A stretch of DNA of 64,000 bases from DASRIA01 sp035650255. GTDB taxonomy: Bacteria > Actinomycetota > Thermoleophilia > Solirubrobacterales > JBBDJG01. A model generated the notes under the pieces. It saw only the letters and a program-made list of their open reading frames with translations, had not been told where the DNA came from and searched no databases. The stretch is taken from positions 61,568 through 125,567 of the forward strand of contig DASRIA010000045.1 in assembly GCA_035650255.1 (NCBI GenBank). The letters are read 5' to 3'. Positions 1 through 8,604 of this stretch are shown in pieces (positions within the stretch are counted from its first letter, which is position 1; every line of letters begins with the position of its first letter). The position numbers and the translations under genes are program-made.

Positions 1-541
1 CATCGGCCCGCAGCCCGTATGCCTCGCGCATGCGCTCGGCGTCACGGGTCAACAGCGGCACGAGCCGCGTCGCCAGCGACGCTGTCAGCGCGGAGCGCGG
101 TGCCACCCGGCGCAGGGCGCGCAGCACGCGGTCCGGGTCGACCACCGCCGAGTACACCGCGAAGGCGAGCACGATCACGATCACCCGCAACCCGGCAATG
201 GCGCCGAACACCACCGCCTCGAGCGTCACGTCGAGGGTGCCCCACAACGGCAGGCTCGGCCCCTGCACGAGCAGGGTGAGGCCCTCGCGCGACACGAGCG
301 GGTTGATCGCGGCAACGAGGACCGCGAGGGGCACGGCCCAGCGTGCGGCGCTGCGCAGCTCGGCACCGACCCCCGCGGACAGCCCGATCGAGATCACGCA
401 GGCGAGCGCACCGCCGAGCACCAGCGGATTTGCGGTGACGAGGGCCGCGACGCACGGCGCGAGCGTGAACGCCGCGGCGACGCCGGCGCGCGTCGCGTGC
501 AGCGGCGATCCGGTGTCTCGATAAACGGGGACGAGTGGCAT
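1..541 (-). CDS. ECF transporter transmembrane (T) component, partial
   Basis: The frame runs off the left edge, leaving about 180 N-terminal residues. It is hydrophobic with several membrane spans and resembles CbiQ/EcfT, the energy-coupling T subunit that joins the ATPase pair to a substrate-binding S subunit in the membrane. Near the cut end it reads RLVPLLTRDAERMREAYGLR, matching the conserved arginine-rich coupling region of the family. The ATG overlaps the TGA of the upstream lipoprotein gene by one base (TGATG), so translation is probably coupled. With the cobalamin riboswitch at the operon head, the cargo is inferred to be cobalamin or a precursor. The S and ATPase subunits are not in the window and may lie beyond the left edge. 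Confidence 0.85.
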   Translation of the reverse strand, partial: MPLVPVYRDTGSPLHATRAGVAAAFTLAPCVAALVTANPLVLGGALACVISIGLSAGVGAELRSAARWAVPLAVLVAAINPLVSREGLTLLVQGPSLPLWGTLDVTLEAVVFGAIAGLRVIVIVLAFAVYSAVVDPDRVLRALRRVAPRSALTASLATRLVPLLTRDAERMREAYGLRAD

Positions 542-1479
542 CACTCGCCTCCGCCGGTGACCGGGAGCCGGATGGGCTCGGGGCCCGAGGCGGCCGTCGC
601 GAAGCTGTCGCGCAGGGTGGCGCGGTCGAGCAGCGCGACCGCGCGCGAGAGACCGGCCGCGTCCGTGCCCGCCACGACCCATGTCGGCTGCTGCTCCTCG
701 AACCGCGTCGCAGCCACCAGCCCCGTGCCGGGCCCGAGCGTGCGCACGGTCCGCCCCTGTTCATCGAGCAAGGCGACGTCGAAGGCTTCGCCGCGCGCAA
801 CCGGGCGCGCGAACACTCCGCTCTCCCCGGGGCCCTCTTCGAGCTTGCGGACGGCGACGTCAGCGCGAACGTCTGCCCACTTCCCCACCACCACGCGCAA
901 CGTGTCCTTGCCCACCGCGGTCCCGAGCGCCGAGATGGCCGTCTCCACCCCGTCGCGGTCGAGGCGGTCGCGCACCTCCTCGCACTGGTCCGCCGCGTCG
1001 GGCGCGCAGTCGAGCCGCACGGGGAAGCGCTTTCCCTCCGACCCGTGCAGGAACGGCTCCGGGTAGGCGCCCACCACGGCGGGGACCCGCATCGCGGCGC
1101 CCCAGTCGCGATAGTCCCACCACACGCGGTCACCCGCGCTCAATTCGCGCTCCGCGGCGCCGGTGTCGGCCTCGATGCCGTTCACGAAGTAGAACCAGTC
1201 CCGCCGCGCTCCCCCGCTCGCCTGGGAGCGGATGCCCTCGATCGCGTTCACGAACCGCCCGCCGTAACGGGTGTCGACGTCCGCGTTGCGTGAGAGCAGG
1301 CGAAGCACGGTCTCCCCGCCGGGAATCGGGTCCTCGCGCGCCGCCAGCACGCGCTGCGCGCCGAAGTCCCGGGTGACGGAGAGGGTCGCGCCGCCCTGCT
1401 GCGCGTCGTCCGCGCCCACGCTGCAGCCGGCGACCGCGATCGCCAGCGCGACGAGAGCGAGAATGGCAAGGCTCTTCAC
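541..1479 (-). CDS. DUF4430-domain lipoprotein
   Basis: A 312-residue lipoprotein with an N-terminal hydrophobic signal and lipobox VAGC (Cys19), so it should be tethered outside the membrane. Residues about 60-125 hold a DUF4430 module, with DWFYFVNGIEAD followed by LSAGDRVWWDYRDW. The tryptophan/aromatic strand and the GD-x-V-W turn are typical of the family, which is related to the C-terminal domain of intrinsic factor and transcobalamin. The rest resembles no family I know. The start is GTG, which overlaps the stop of the upstream secreted DUF4430 gene (GTGA). It is the second gene of the riboswitch-led operon and is inferred to be a surface B12-binding or hand-over protein for the ECF permease. 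Confidence 0.85.
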   Translation of the reverse strand: MKSLAILALVALAIAVAGCSVGADDAQQGGATLSVTRDFGAQRVLAAREDPIPGGETVLRLLSRNADVDTRYGGRFVNAIEGIRSQASGGARRDWFYFVNGIEADTGAAERELSAGDRVWWDYRDWGAAMRVPAVVGAYPEPFLHGSEGKRFPVRLDCAPDAADQCEEVRDRLDRDGVETAISALGTAVGKDTLRVVVGKWADVRADVAVRKLEEGPGESGVFARPVARGEAFDVALLDEQGRTVRTLGPGTGLVAATRFEEQQPTWVVAGTDAAGLSRAVALLDRATLRDSFATAASGPEPIRLPVTGGGE

Positions 1480-3269
1480 TTGACCTCGAACGGGACAGGG
1501 AAGGACGGCAGGGCCCCGGGTGCCGTGGCCGCGATCGTGTAGCTGCCGTGATGCGGCGCGGTCAGGGTCGCCGTGCCGCCGGCATCAGCGATTGCCGTGG
1601 CCGGACCGAGCGCCACGAGTGCGCCCGCCGCGGGCGAGTCGCGGCGCTCGTTGTCGTATGCGCGCACGCGCACGCGAACGGGCGCGCCGGTCGCCGCAGA
1701 CCCGGCGCCGGCCGTCACGCGCAGGGATGGCTGGCAGCTGCGGGAGGCGGGATCGAGCACGCAGTAGAGCCACAGCACCCGGTCCCCGGTGCGCAGGCGC
1801 GGCGCCGCGACGTCGGCGGCCCCGACGTTGCGCGCGAAGTCGTTGACCTTGTACACCCAGCCGTTCTGGCCCCGGTTGCGGTCCTTGCCGATCCGATCGA
1901 CGAACAGCTGCGCGGAGCTGCCGGCCCGCCGCCGGTCGCAGCTTCCGTAGTCGCGCAGGCGCCGGCCGACGTCGCGCGGGCCGAGCGCCGCGATCAGCGC
2001 GGCCAGCGGCGTGGAGCCGGGCACCTTGCACGCGCGCCCCGACGCCCGAACCACCGTCGCGCGCGCCCGCAAGGTCACGGCGTCCACCACCGTGCCGCCC
2101 TTTCCCACCACCATCACCTGCACCCGCGCCGCGGCCCGCGTGCGGGCGGCCGCGCTGGTGCCCCGCGTCTTGCGGGGCACCACCTTGAACTCGACCCGGT
2201 TCCTGCCGCCGACGAACTTCTCGTCGCGGTTGCGGCGCCCGTCGAACGCCTTCACGTCGAGGACATAGCGGCCTGCAGGGAGCGCGCGCGGAAGGAGGTA
2301 CGACCAGTTCCGGTTGGAGCCGATCGAGAAGAAGAACACCTTCCGGCAGTGCGTGCCGACGAATCGCTCGCGCCGCCCGCTCCACCACTGGCAGCTGCGT
2401 CCGCGCACGTGCCTGCGCAGCGCGATCTTCACTTCGCGCACGCCGCTCGGGTCATCTCCCACGGTTCCCTTCAGCAGGCGGGGGCCGCGGCGGTATGTGC
2501 GCCCGTTCCGCGGTCCGCTGATCGATGCGACGGGAGCCGCGCTGTCACGGACGTCCACCACACCACTGCAGGTTCCGGACCCACGCTGCTCCACGCAAAT
2601 CCGTAGAGCGTTCGAACGGATCGATCCGGCGCGCTCTGCCTTGAGTGACTTGAAACCCGGGTCGCCGAAGGCGACGCCGAGCCTGCCGTCCGCGTCCGTG
2701 GACCCGGGCAGTCCGGTCACCGATGCTCCAGCGGCCGGCTGACCGGTCGTGCCGTCCGTCACCGAAAGGATCGCGGTTTCGCCGACCGCGACGCGTGCCG
2801 GCCCGCCCAGCTTCAGCAGCGGCTTTCCGTACGAGTCGAAGGCAAACAGCAGATCATCGCCGGCTCCCACCCGCTGCTGGCAGCCACCGAGGTCGGGGAA
2901 CTTGTAGTTGAGGGCGTAGGCCCAGTACTTGAGGTTGGGCGGGTCCTGCGCTTCGCTTCCGATGCGCTCGACGGAGAAGTCCGGAAACGCTCCGCTCCAC
3001 GCCCCTCCCCATCCGCCCGGGATCGGTGCGTCGTCCAGCGCGGAAGTCATCGTGGGTCCCGGCTCCGGATTGACGCCTCCGTTGGTGCCGTCGCACGGAT
3101 GCGGCCCGTCGCCCTTGTCGATTTGCTTCCCGTCCGTCGTGACGGGAGCTTCATAGATCGTCGAGGACGAGCCCTCGACGCGTAGGTTCACTGTCACCGG
3201 GGCAGCCTGCGCACCGGCACATGTGAGCAGCGCGAACAGCACGGCGCACGCCCAAGTCCTGAGGTTCAT
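1476..3269 (-). CDS. Secreted two-module DUF4430 protein, first gene of B12 operon
   Basis: A 597-residue exported protein with a signal peptide ending about residue 22 (AGAQA). It has an N-terminal DUF4430-like module (residues about 25-145, with YWAYALNYKFPDLGG and VGAGDDLLFAFD), then two Ig/carboxypeptidase-regulatory-like segments. A second DUF4430-like module (residues about 395-520) carries GWVYKVNDFARNVG and LRTGDRVLWLYC. Paired cysteines suggest disulfides. No C-terminal membrane anchor is seen, so it may be secreted or wall-associated. A purine-rich ribosome site (GGAAGGGAAGG) lies just before ATG 3269, about 35 bases downstream of the cobalamin riboswitch. B12 binding is inferred from family and regulation; repeated DUF4430 modules can also occur in other surface proteins. 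Confidence 0.85.
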   Translation of the reverse strand: MNLRTWACAVLFALLTCAGAQAAPVTVNLRVEGSSSTIYEAPVTTDGKQIDKGDGPHPCDGTNGGVNPEPGPTMTSALDDAPIPGGWGGAWSGAFPDFSVERIGSEAQDPPNLKYWAYALNYKFPDLGGCQQRVGAGDDLLFAFDSYGKPLLKLGGPARVAVGETAILSVTDGTTGQPAAGASVTGLPGSTDADGRLGVAFGDPGFKSLKAERAGSIRSNALRICVEQRGSGTCSGVVDVRDSAAPVASISGPRNGRTYRRGPRLLKGTVGDDPSGVREVKIALRRHVRGRSCQWWSGRRERFVGTHCRKVFFFSIGSNRNWSYLLPRALPAGRYVLDVKAFDGRRNRDEKFVGGRNRVEFKVVPRKTRGTSAAARTRAAARVQVMVVGKGGTVVDAVTLRARATVVRASGRACKVPGSTPLAALIAALGPRDVGRRLRDYGSCDRRRAGSSAQLFVDRIGKDRNRGQNGWVYKVNDFARNVGAADVAAPRLRTGDRVLWLYCVLDPASRSCQPSLRVTAGAGSAATGAPVRVRVRAYDNERRDSPAAGALVALGPATAIADAGGTATLTAPHHGSYTIAATAPGALPSFPVPFEVK

Positions 3270-3306
3270 GTTCGAGCCTTCCCTTCCTCGAGGGTGGTTA
3301 CGGCGT

Positions 3307-3474
3307 GGCCGGTGGCAGGTATCCTGGCTCCCGGGTCATTCCGCCGCGCCTTCCCGTGGAAGCGATGCTTCCCAGTGGCTCCCGGGCCGCTTCAGACGGC
3401 TCGGGTGCGACGAACACTCCCGGTCACAGTGGCGGGACCGCGCCGGATTCACACCGGCTTCCCTTCCACCGACC
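3307..3474 (-). promoter_or_regulatory. Cobalamin (adenosylcobalamin) riboswitch
   Basis: On the minus strand the leader holds the canonical B12 core. GCCGGTGTGAATCCGGC and then GGTCCCGCCACTGT lie at about 3431-3463, and GGAGCCAGGATACCTGCC at about 3314-3331. The closing stem P1 is GGTCGGTGG (3466-3474) paired with CCACCGGCC (3307-3315), nine pairs with one G-U. It ends about 35 bases before the start codon of the DUF4430 gene, so it probably controls translation initiation or early termination of the whole B12 operon, with bound cobalamin switching expression off. Confidence 0.97.
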
Positions 3475-3606
3475 TCTTGGCGCGCAGTCTATCCGCTGTC
3501 GCAAGGCACGACGTGCGCGTGGCGGCGAACGTCGCTGATCGGGTCCGCACAGCGGTCCCAATTCAGCAAAGTTCGAGACGCGGAGCGACAGAGGCCGGCG
3601 CCCGTC

Positions 3607-4524
3607 GTGCCCTACCCTGCTGCGGTGCTCGCGGTCGCTGCCGTCATCCTCGCCGGTACCGCGGCCGGTGTGCTCGCCGTGCGGCGCCGCCCCGATGCGA
3701 CGGTGCTCGCCGACAGGATGCTGTGGATCAGCCTGTGGGTGATCCTGCCGCCCGTCACCTTCTTCAACTTCGCGCGGTTCGAGCCGTCGTCCGAGGTGGG
3801 CGCGGGCGTCGTGTTCGCATACATCGGCCTTGGCGTCGCGCTCGCCGTGGCCTGGCTGCTCGCACGTGGTCCGCTGCGACTCGAAGGGCACACGCGCGGG
3901 GCGTTCATGTGCGCGGCGTTCCATGCGAACACGGGCTTCCTCGGCCTGCCGTTCACGACCGTGCTGCTGGGTTCCGACGCGCTACCGGAAGCGATCACGT
4001 ACGACCAGCTGGTGTCGACGCCGTGGCTGCTCGTCGTCGCCTTCGCGATCGGTGCGCACCACACGGAAGCCGAGGGAGAAAGCCGCCTGCGGGCATTCCT
4101 GACGCGCAATCCGGCGCTGCTGGCGATGGTGCTCGGACTGCTCGCTCCGGATGCGCTCGCGCCCGACCTCGCGGTAGATGCGGCAAACGTGCTGGTGGTC
4201 GCGCTGGCCCCGCTGGGCTTCTTCGCGCTCGGCGTGTACGCGGCCGCGGGAGACGGCCTGCGGTTCCCGCCGGCGCTGAGCGCCCCCGTGGTCGCTGCGG
4301 TGCTCGTGAAGCTGACGGTGCCGGTCGCCGTCGTCGCGGGCTGCGCGGCCCTGATCCACGACGTTCCGGACGCCTTCCTCGTGCAGGCAGCGATGCCCAC
4401 CGGCCTCAACGCACTGCTGCTCGTGACCGCCTACAGCCTCGACCGCGCGATCATCTCCGGCGCGATCGTGTACTCGACCCTTGCGGTGATGTCGTGGGGC
4501 CTTGCCGCGGCCGCCGTCGGCTAG
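3607..4524 (+). CDS. AEC-family (auxin efflux carrier) transporter
   Basis: About 305 residues with roughly ten hydrophobic spans; it begins VPYPAAVLAVAAVILAGTAAG. Typical AEC features are the early WVILPPVTFFNFARF segment, FHANTGFLGLPF (the family's conserved N-x-G-x-x-G/P stretch) and a C-terminal half with MPTGLNALLLVTAYSLD. AEC proteins export organic anions such as malate or auxin-like compounds; the substrate here is unknown. The frame stays open far upstream into the riboswitch region, but similarity begins only at GTG 3607, so I chose that start; GTG 3625 is an alternative. It stands alone, divergent from the B12 operon. Confidence 0.85.
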   Translation: MPYPAAVLAVAAVILAGTAAGVLAVRRRPDATVLADRMLWISLWVILPPVTFFNFARFEPSSEVGAGVVFAYIGLGVALAVAWLLARGPLRLEGHTRGAFMCAAFHANTGFLGLPFTTVLLGSDALPEAITYDQLVSTPWLLVVAFAIGAHHTEAEGESRLRAFLTRNPALLAMVLGLLAPDALAPDLAVDAANVLVVALAPLGFFALGVYAAAGDGLRFPPALSAPVVAAVLVKLTVPVAVVAGCAALIHDVPDAFLVQAAMPTGLNALLLVTAYSLDRAIISGAIVYSTLAVMSWGLAAAAVG

Positions 4525-4559
4525 CGCCCAAGGTCGAGACGGCGATCGCCGGAGGAAGG

Positions 4560-4634
4560 TAGCCCGTAGGGGATTCGAACCCCTGTTTCCGCCGTGAGAG
4601 GGCGGCGTCCTAGGCCAGGCTAGACGAACGGGCC
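4560..4634 (-). tRNA. tRNA-Glu (anticodon CUC)
   Basis: The minus strand folds as a cloverleaf with acceptor GGCCCGT/ACGGGCT and anticodon stem CCGCC/GGCGG. The loop CTCTCAC gives anticodon CTC, and the T arm is GGGGTTCGAATCCCC. CCA is not encoded. It sits just upstream of tRNA-Leu on the same strand. Confidence 0.95.
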
Positions 4635-4685
4635 GTGCGGCTGATCATTCTAGACAGGCCCGCCGCGCCCTTCTCGGCGGATCAG

Positions 4686-4769
4686 TGCGGGCGGAGGGAC
4701 TCGAACCCCCACGGGCTTTCGCCCACGGCGACCTGAACGCCGCGCGTCTACCAATTCCGCCACGCCCGC
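4686..4769 (-). tRNA. tRNA-Leu (anticodon CAG)
   Basis: A class II tRNA with acceptor GCGGGCG/CGCCCGC and D arm TGGCGGAATTGGTAGAC. The anticodon stem CGGCG/CGCCG holds loop TTCAGGT, and there is a long variable arm (GGGCGAAAGCCC) and a T arm GGGGGTTCGAGTCCC. CCA is not encoded. It lies about 50 bases before tRNA-Glu on the minus strand, so the two may be cotranscribed. Confidence 0.95.
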
Positions 4770-4791
4770 TGGCGAGGGGTCCGAAGTTTAG

Positions 4792-6801
4792 TTAGCCCCG
4801 CCGGGAAGCCACCACGTGGTCCGCCGTGCGGTGGGCCAGCGACATGATCGAGATCATGGGGTTGACGCCCGGCGCCGTCGGGAACGCCGAGGCATCACCG
4901 ATCCAGACGCCCTTCGTGTCGTGGAGCTCCCCGCGCCCGTCGGCGACCGATGTCGCCGGGTCCTGGCCCATCCGGCATGCGCCCATCTGGTGTGCGGTGA
5001 AGCACACGATGTCCAGCGGGCCGTACGGCGCCCGCTCGATCGACTCCACGAACGCATCGAAGTCATCCCCGCGCCGCCATCCCACGCGCTCGCTGTGCAG
5101 GGTGAAGATCTCGGCCGCCCCCGCGGCCTGGTGGAGCCGCGCGAGCTCGACATTGGCCCGCACCGCGACGCGGCGGTCCACGGCGTCGTCGAGTCCCCAC
5201 CGCACGACCGCGCGCCCGAGATCGTCCACGACCACCTCGCCGCTGCCGTGGTCGCGTTGAACGCTGATGAACGGGGCCATGAAGCGCAGCTTCGCCATCT
5301 GGCGCTTGTGGTCGGCCCCGTCCGTCCACGGCAGCGACGCGCTCCAGAGGCCGGGGAAGATCCCGGTCGCCTCGATCAGGAACCCGTAGCCGTCCTCGAG
5401 TCCCGCGAACGAGTCGGACACGAGGGACTGGACCTGGCCGCGCCATCCCTCGACGGGATCGTCGTAGATCCCGTTCACCGCATAGGCCGGGTGCAGCCGC
5501 AGGTACTTGCCGACCGCGGGCCCTCCGATGCCGGAACGCAACAGCAGCGCCGGCGACTCTACGCCGCCGCACGCGACCACCACCGTCGGCGCCTTCACCG
5601 TGACTGCTGTCTCACTGCCGTCGTCGTGGATCACGGTCGCGGCGACGCCGGCAGCGCGGCCGTCCGCGGTCAGCACGCGGTCGGCCCGGCACTGCACGAC
5701 GCAGCGCGCACCCGCGTCGGAGGCATCCTGCAGCCACGTCTTCATCGAGGAGCGCTTGCAACCCTGCTGGCAGCCCATCGAGCAGTAGCCGCAGAACTCC
5801 GGGTCGTCGTCGGGGGATGCGTTGCGCACGATCGGGCGGTGCTCCAGCCCCAGCGAGTCGAGCCCCTGCATCAGCAGCTGGTGCGTCCCGTTCTGGCGCG
5901 TCATCTCGGTGTTGGTGCCGAGCCGCTCCGACACGGCATCGATGTGGTCGCGCTCGTAGTCGGGAGTGTCGATCCCTTCCAGGCCGTGCTGCGCCCACTC
6001 GTCCCGGATGTGCTGCGGAGTGCGGATGCAGTTCATGTAGTTGACGACCGTGCCGCCCCCGAGCGTCGAGCCTGCGAGCACGGCGATCGAGCCGTCCTCG
6101 GATGTCGCCAAGCCGCCGCCGAGGTAGAGCTCGAACATCCCCGGGATCTCGAGCTGCTTGAAGTCGGCCTCGTTGCGATACCCGCCCATCTCGATCACGA
6201 GCACCGACAGCCCTGCCTTCGCACAGCCCGCGGCGATCACCCCGCCGCCCGCGCCCGAGCCGACCACGCACACGTCGGCGGTGAGCTCCGCGGCCGGGCC
6301 CGACACGTCCTCGATGCGGATCGTTTTCGGCGCCTCCGCCGCCGACGGGGCGGGCGAGTTGGGGCCCGGGTAACCCAGCGCGTCCCAATTCGGGTTCAGG
6401 CCCTGCTCGTCGGGAAGCGCGTAGAAGAACAGCAGGGTGAGTCCCTTCAAAGCGTGCAGGCCGTGACGGGCGTCGAAGCTCGACGCCGCCATCTCGCTCA
6501 CCATGCCCGCGCGCTCCGCCGGGGACTGCGCCGCGAAGCCCTCGGTCCCGAGTGCATCGAGCAGCTCCGCCGTCGCCGCAATCTCGTCCGGGGTCATGGC
6601 GTCCGCCATCAGGCCTTCGATCTGGTCGGCGACCGCCAGCTCTCCCGCGGCCCGGGCGAGGAAGCTCGCCTCGACGGGGTCGGCTCCATCGGGGTCGACC
6701 GCCGGGACCCACGTGTCGCACAGCGCCTCCAGCGTGCGCTTCTGCTGCTCGCTCAGTACGCCCGCCACGACCGCCACGGGCACCTCCTCTCCTCGCCTCA
6801 T
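4792..6801 (-). CDS. GMC-family FAD-dependent oxidoreductase
   Basis: A 669-residue protein. Residues about 10-150 form a helical domain like gluconate dehydrogenase subunit 3. The FAD-binding motif VCVVGSGAGGG starts near residue 177, and the substrate domain carries a Cys cluster (CGYCSMGCQQGC, about 340). The C-terminal GMC core has HQMGACRMG (His604) and NPM (Asn647), the expected catalytic His/Asn pair. The architecture matches long-chain alcohol oxidase-like GMC enzymes, which oxidise an alcohol and reduce FAD. The substrate is not evident. No lipid or sugar catabolic partner adjoins it; neighbours are tRNAs and an exported protein. The start ATG 6801 could be moved a few codons downstream. 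Confidence 0.9.
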   Translation of the reverse strand: MRRGEEVPVAVVAGVLSEQQKRTLEALCDTWVPAVDPDGADPVEASFLARAAGELAVADQIEGLMADAMTPDEIAATAELLDALGTEGFAAQSPAERAGMVSEMAASSFDARHGLHALKGLTLLFFYALPDEQGLNPNWDALGYPGPNSPAPSAAEAPKTIRIEDVSGPAAELTADVCVVGSGAGGGVIAAGCAKAGLSVLVIEMGGYRNEADFKQLEIPGMFELYLGGGLATSEDGSIAVLAGSTLGGGTVVNYMNCIRTPQHIRDEWAQHGLEGIDTPDYERDHIDAVSERLGTNTEMTRQNGTHQLLMQGLDSLGLEHRPIVRNASPDDDPEFCGYCSMGCQQGCKRSSMKTWLQDASDAGARCVVQCRADRVLTADGRAAGVAATVIHDDGSETAVTVKAPTVVVACGGVESPALLLRSGIGGPAVGKYLRLHPAYAVNGIYDDPVEGWRGQVQSLVSDSFAGLEDGYGFLIEATGIFPGLWSASLPWTDGADHKRQMAKLRFMAPFISVQRDHGSGEVVVDDLGRAVVRWGLDDAVDRRVAVRANVELARLHQAAGAAEIFTLHSERVGWRRGDDFDAFVESIERAPYGPLDIVCFTAHQMGACRMGQDPATSVADGRGELHDTKGVWIGDASAFPTAPGVNPMISIMSLAHRTADHVVASRRG

Positions 6802-6875
6802 CTCACGCGCGGCGACGCCGCACCGGCCATCCTAATCGCCGGCGGGGCGAGCGGAAAGCGGTCGCCGGGAGCTGT

Positions 6876-8495
6876 CTACCCGGAGGAGCCGGGGCGGCGG
6901 CGCTCGTCGGCGGCCAGCCGCTGGAACCGGTGCTCGAGCTGGTCCTTGGTGCGGCGCGTGAGGCCCTCGGAACCCTTGGCTTCCTTCGCGAGCGCCTGCA
7001 TCACCAGGTCGGAGTCCATCGCCACACCCTTGCGCTCGGCCTCCGCGCGGGCATCCTTGAAGACGCCCTCCAGCTCGGCGTCCACGCCGGCGTCGTGAAG
7101 GATGCGCTGCAGCTCGGCGTCGACCTCCTGGTTGTGAGGCGACGACGGCACGGCCGGGGCGGCCTCGGCGCCGTTGGCCGGTGCCGGGGCGGCTTCCTTG
7201 GCCTCGCCTGCGCCGTTCGCGACATGTGCCCCATTCACCCTGGGCGCGCCGGCGACGGCCGGCGGGACGACCGGTGCCCGGATCGCGGGCGCGGGCGGCG
7301 GAACCTGCGGCTCGGCTGCCGGAACATCGGCCCTCGCGGGCGGGACGACCGGCGCCTCGACCCCGGCCGCCGGCACAGGCGGCCCCTTGACCTCGGCCGG
7401 CGGGACGATCGGTGCCTTCACCTGGGCCGGCTTTGCCGCAGCGACCGGAGCGGCTCCGACCGCCGGTGCGGCGTCCTGCTTCTCGGGCAGGGGCTGGGCC
7501 GCCGCTCCATCGGCCATGCCGTCGGCAGCATCGGCAGCGACGGTGTGCGGGATCAAACGCGCTCCGCCCACTCCCATACCGCCGCCCATCGACTTGGACT
7601 CCTCCTGCGCGCCCACCATGCCACGCTCGCCGAGGTCAACTGCTTGGTCGTCGAGCATCGAAGGCAGCTTGCCGTCCGGGTTCAGCAGCGTGGCAAGCTG
7701 CTCGTCGTCATACCGCCGGAACTTCGTCCAGGCGATGGCCGAGAGCCCCCCGAGCACGATGAACAGGCCCACCAGGCCGACCAGCGCGGCGGTGCTGTTG
7801 GCGTCCTCGGTCGCGCGGTCTTCCGGGCTGGTCGAGGCGGCCGGCTGGGGAGCGGGCTCCGAACCCCTGGAATACGGGTCGATCGGCGTCACCCATGCCC
7901 TTGCGTCCTTGGGCGGCTCGAGCGGATTGACCGGAGTGACCGCCGAAGGCTGCGGCAGGGTCGGCTTCGGCGTCGGCGTCGCACGCGGCTTCGGCGTGGG
8001 CGTGGTGACGCTGGGCGCGGGGGTCGGCGTGGGAGTTGGAGCCGGCGTCGGAGTCGGAGTGGGCGTCGGCGTCGGGGTCGCAACCGGGGGCGGAGGCTCG
8101 GTCGACTGCGGCGTCGGCTCGGCCGGCCGGTAGCGCATCTCCTCCTTCAGCTTCCAGGGGCTGTTCTCGCATCCGTCGTTGGCGAGCACCATCACGAGCC
8201 GCGCGTCGCGAGCCTTGTCGCCGAGATCCGGCATGCGCCACTTGCGGGTGATCTTGTCGGTTTCGGCGATCCCCTCCTTGACCTCGCGGCCGTTCACCTT
8301 GAGGAGGTACTCCGTGCCGGGGGCGACGCTGGTCACCTCGAGGGGCACGAGCTCGTTGGCCGTCGCGCGTGTCGGCGGCTCGGTGAGGACGGGCTCTGCG
8401 CACGGTAGCGCCTGGGCCTGCAGGCTTTGCGCCCCTGTCCCAAGGGCCAAGACCGCTACGCAGATGCCGAATCCGGCTCGTAGACGGCTGCTCAT
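6876..8495 (-). CDS. Membrane-anchored protein with Pro-Thr linker and Ala-Pro-rich tail
   Basis: 539 residues: a signal peptide (to about 28, LQAQA), then a small extracytoplasmic beta domain with Cys residues (to about 125, GTEYLLKVNGREV). A Thr-Pro repeat linker (about 135-190) and a single membrane span (about 245-265, AALVGLVGLFIVLGGLSAIAW) follow, then a long cytoplasmic Ala/Pro/Val-rich tail ending in a charged helical region (about 450-539). The repeats behave as coding sequence, not a noncoding array. I know no named family. The topology (outside sensor domain, flexible stalk, inside disordered tail with helix) suggests a scaffold or envelope sensor, but that is a guess. It is about 75 bases upstream of the GMC gene. 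Confidence 0.75.
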   Translation of the reverse strand: MSSRLRAGFGICVAVLALGTGAQSLQAQALPCAEPVLTEPPTRATANELVPLEVTSVAPGTEYLLKVNGREVKEGIAETDKITRKWRMPDLGDKARDARLVMVLANDGCENSPWKLKEEMRYRPAEPTPQSTEPPPPVATPTPTPTPTPTPAPTPTPTPAPSVTTPTPKPRATPTPKPTLPQPSAVTPVNPLEPPKDARAWVTPIDPYSRGSEPAPQPAASTSPEDRATEDANSTAALVGLVGLFIVLGGLSAIAWTKFRRYDDEQLATLLNPDGKLPSMLDDQAVDLGERGMVGAQEESKSMGGGMGVGGARLIPHTVAADAADGMADGAAAQPLPEKQDAAPAVGAAPVAAAKPAQVKAPIVPPAEVKGPPVPAAGVEAPVVPPARADVPAAEPQVPPPAPAIRAPVVPPAVAGAPRVNGAHVANGAGEAKEAAPAPANGAEAAPAVPSSPHNQEVDAELQRILHDAGVDAELEGVFKDARAEAERKGVAMDSDLVMQALAKEAKGSEGLTRRTKDQLEHRFQRLAADERRRPGSSG

Positions 8496-8604
8496 CTCGA
8501 AGTTACGACCCCCCTCCTAGGGCGTCCCGGGAAAGCCGAGGGTACCAAAGGCCACCCGGCAGATACAGCGGTTTTCCGTCCAATCCAGGCTTGGCACGCT
8601 GCTC

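Noticed and set aside
42..1133. Long open minus-strand frame overlapping both the ECF permease and the lipoprotein gene
   Set aside because: Its product is Arg-rich with no domain; the other two frames give a lipoprotein with a signal peptide and a membrane permease.
7890..8100. GTCGGCGT-type tandem repeats
   Set aside because: They encode the Thr-Pro linker of the 6876-8495 protein.
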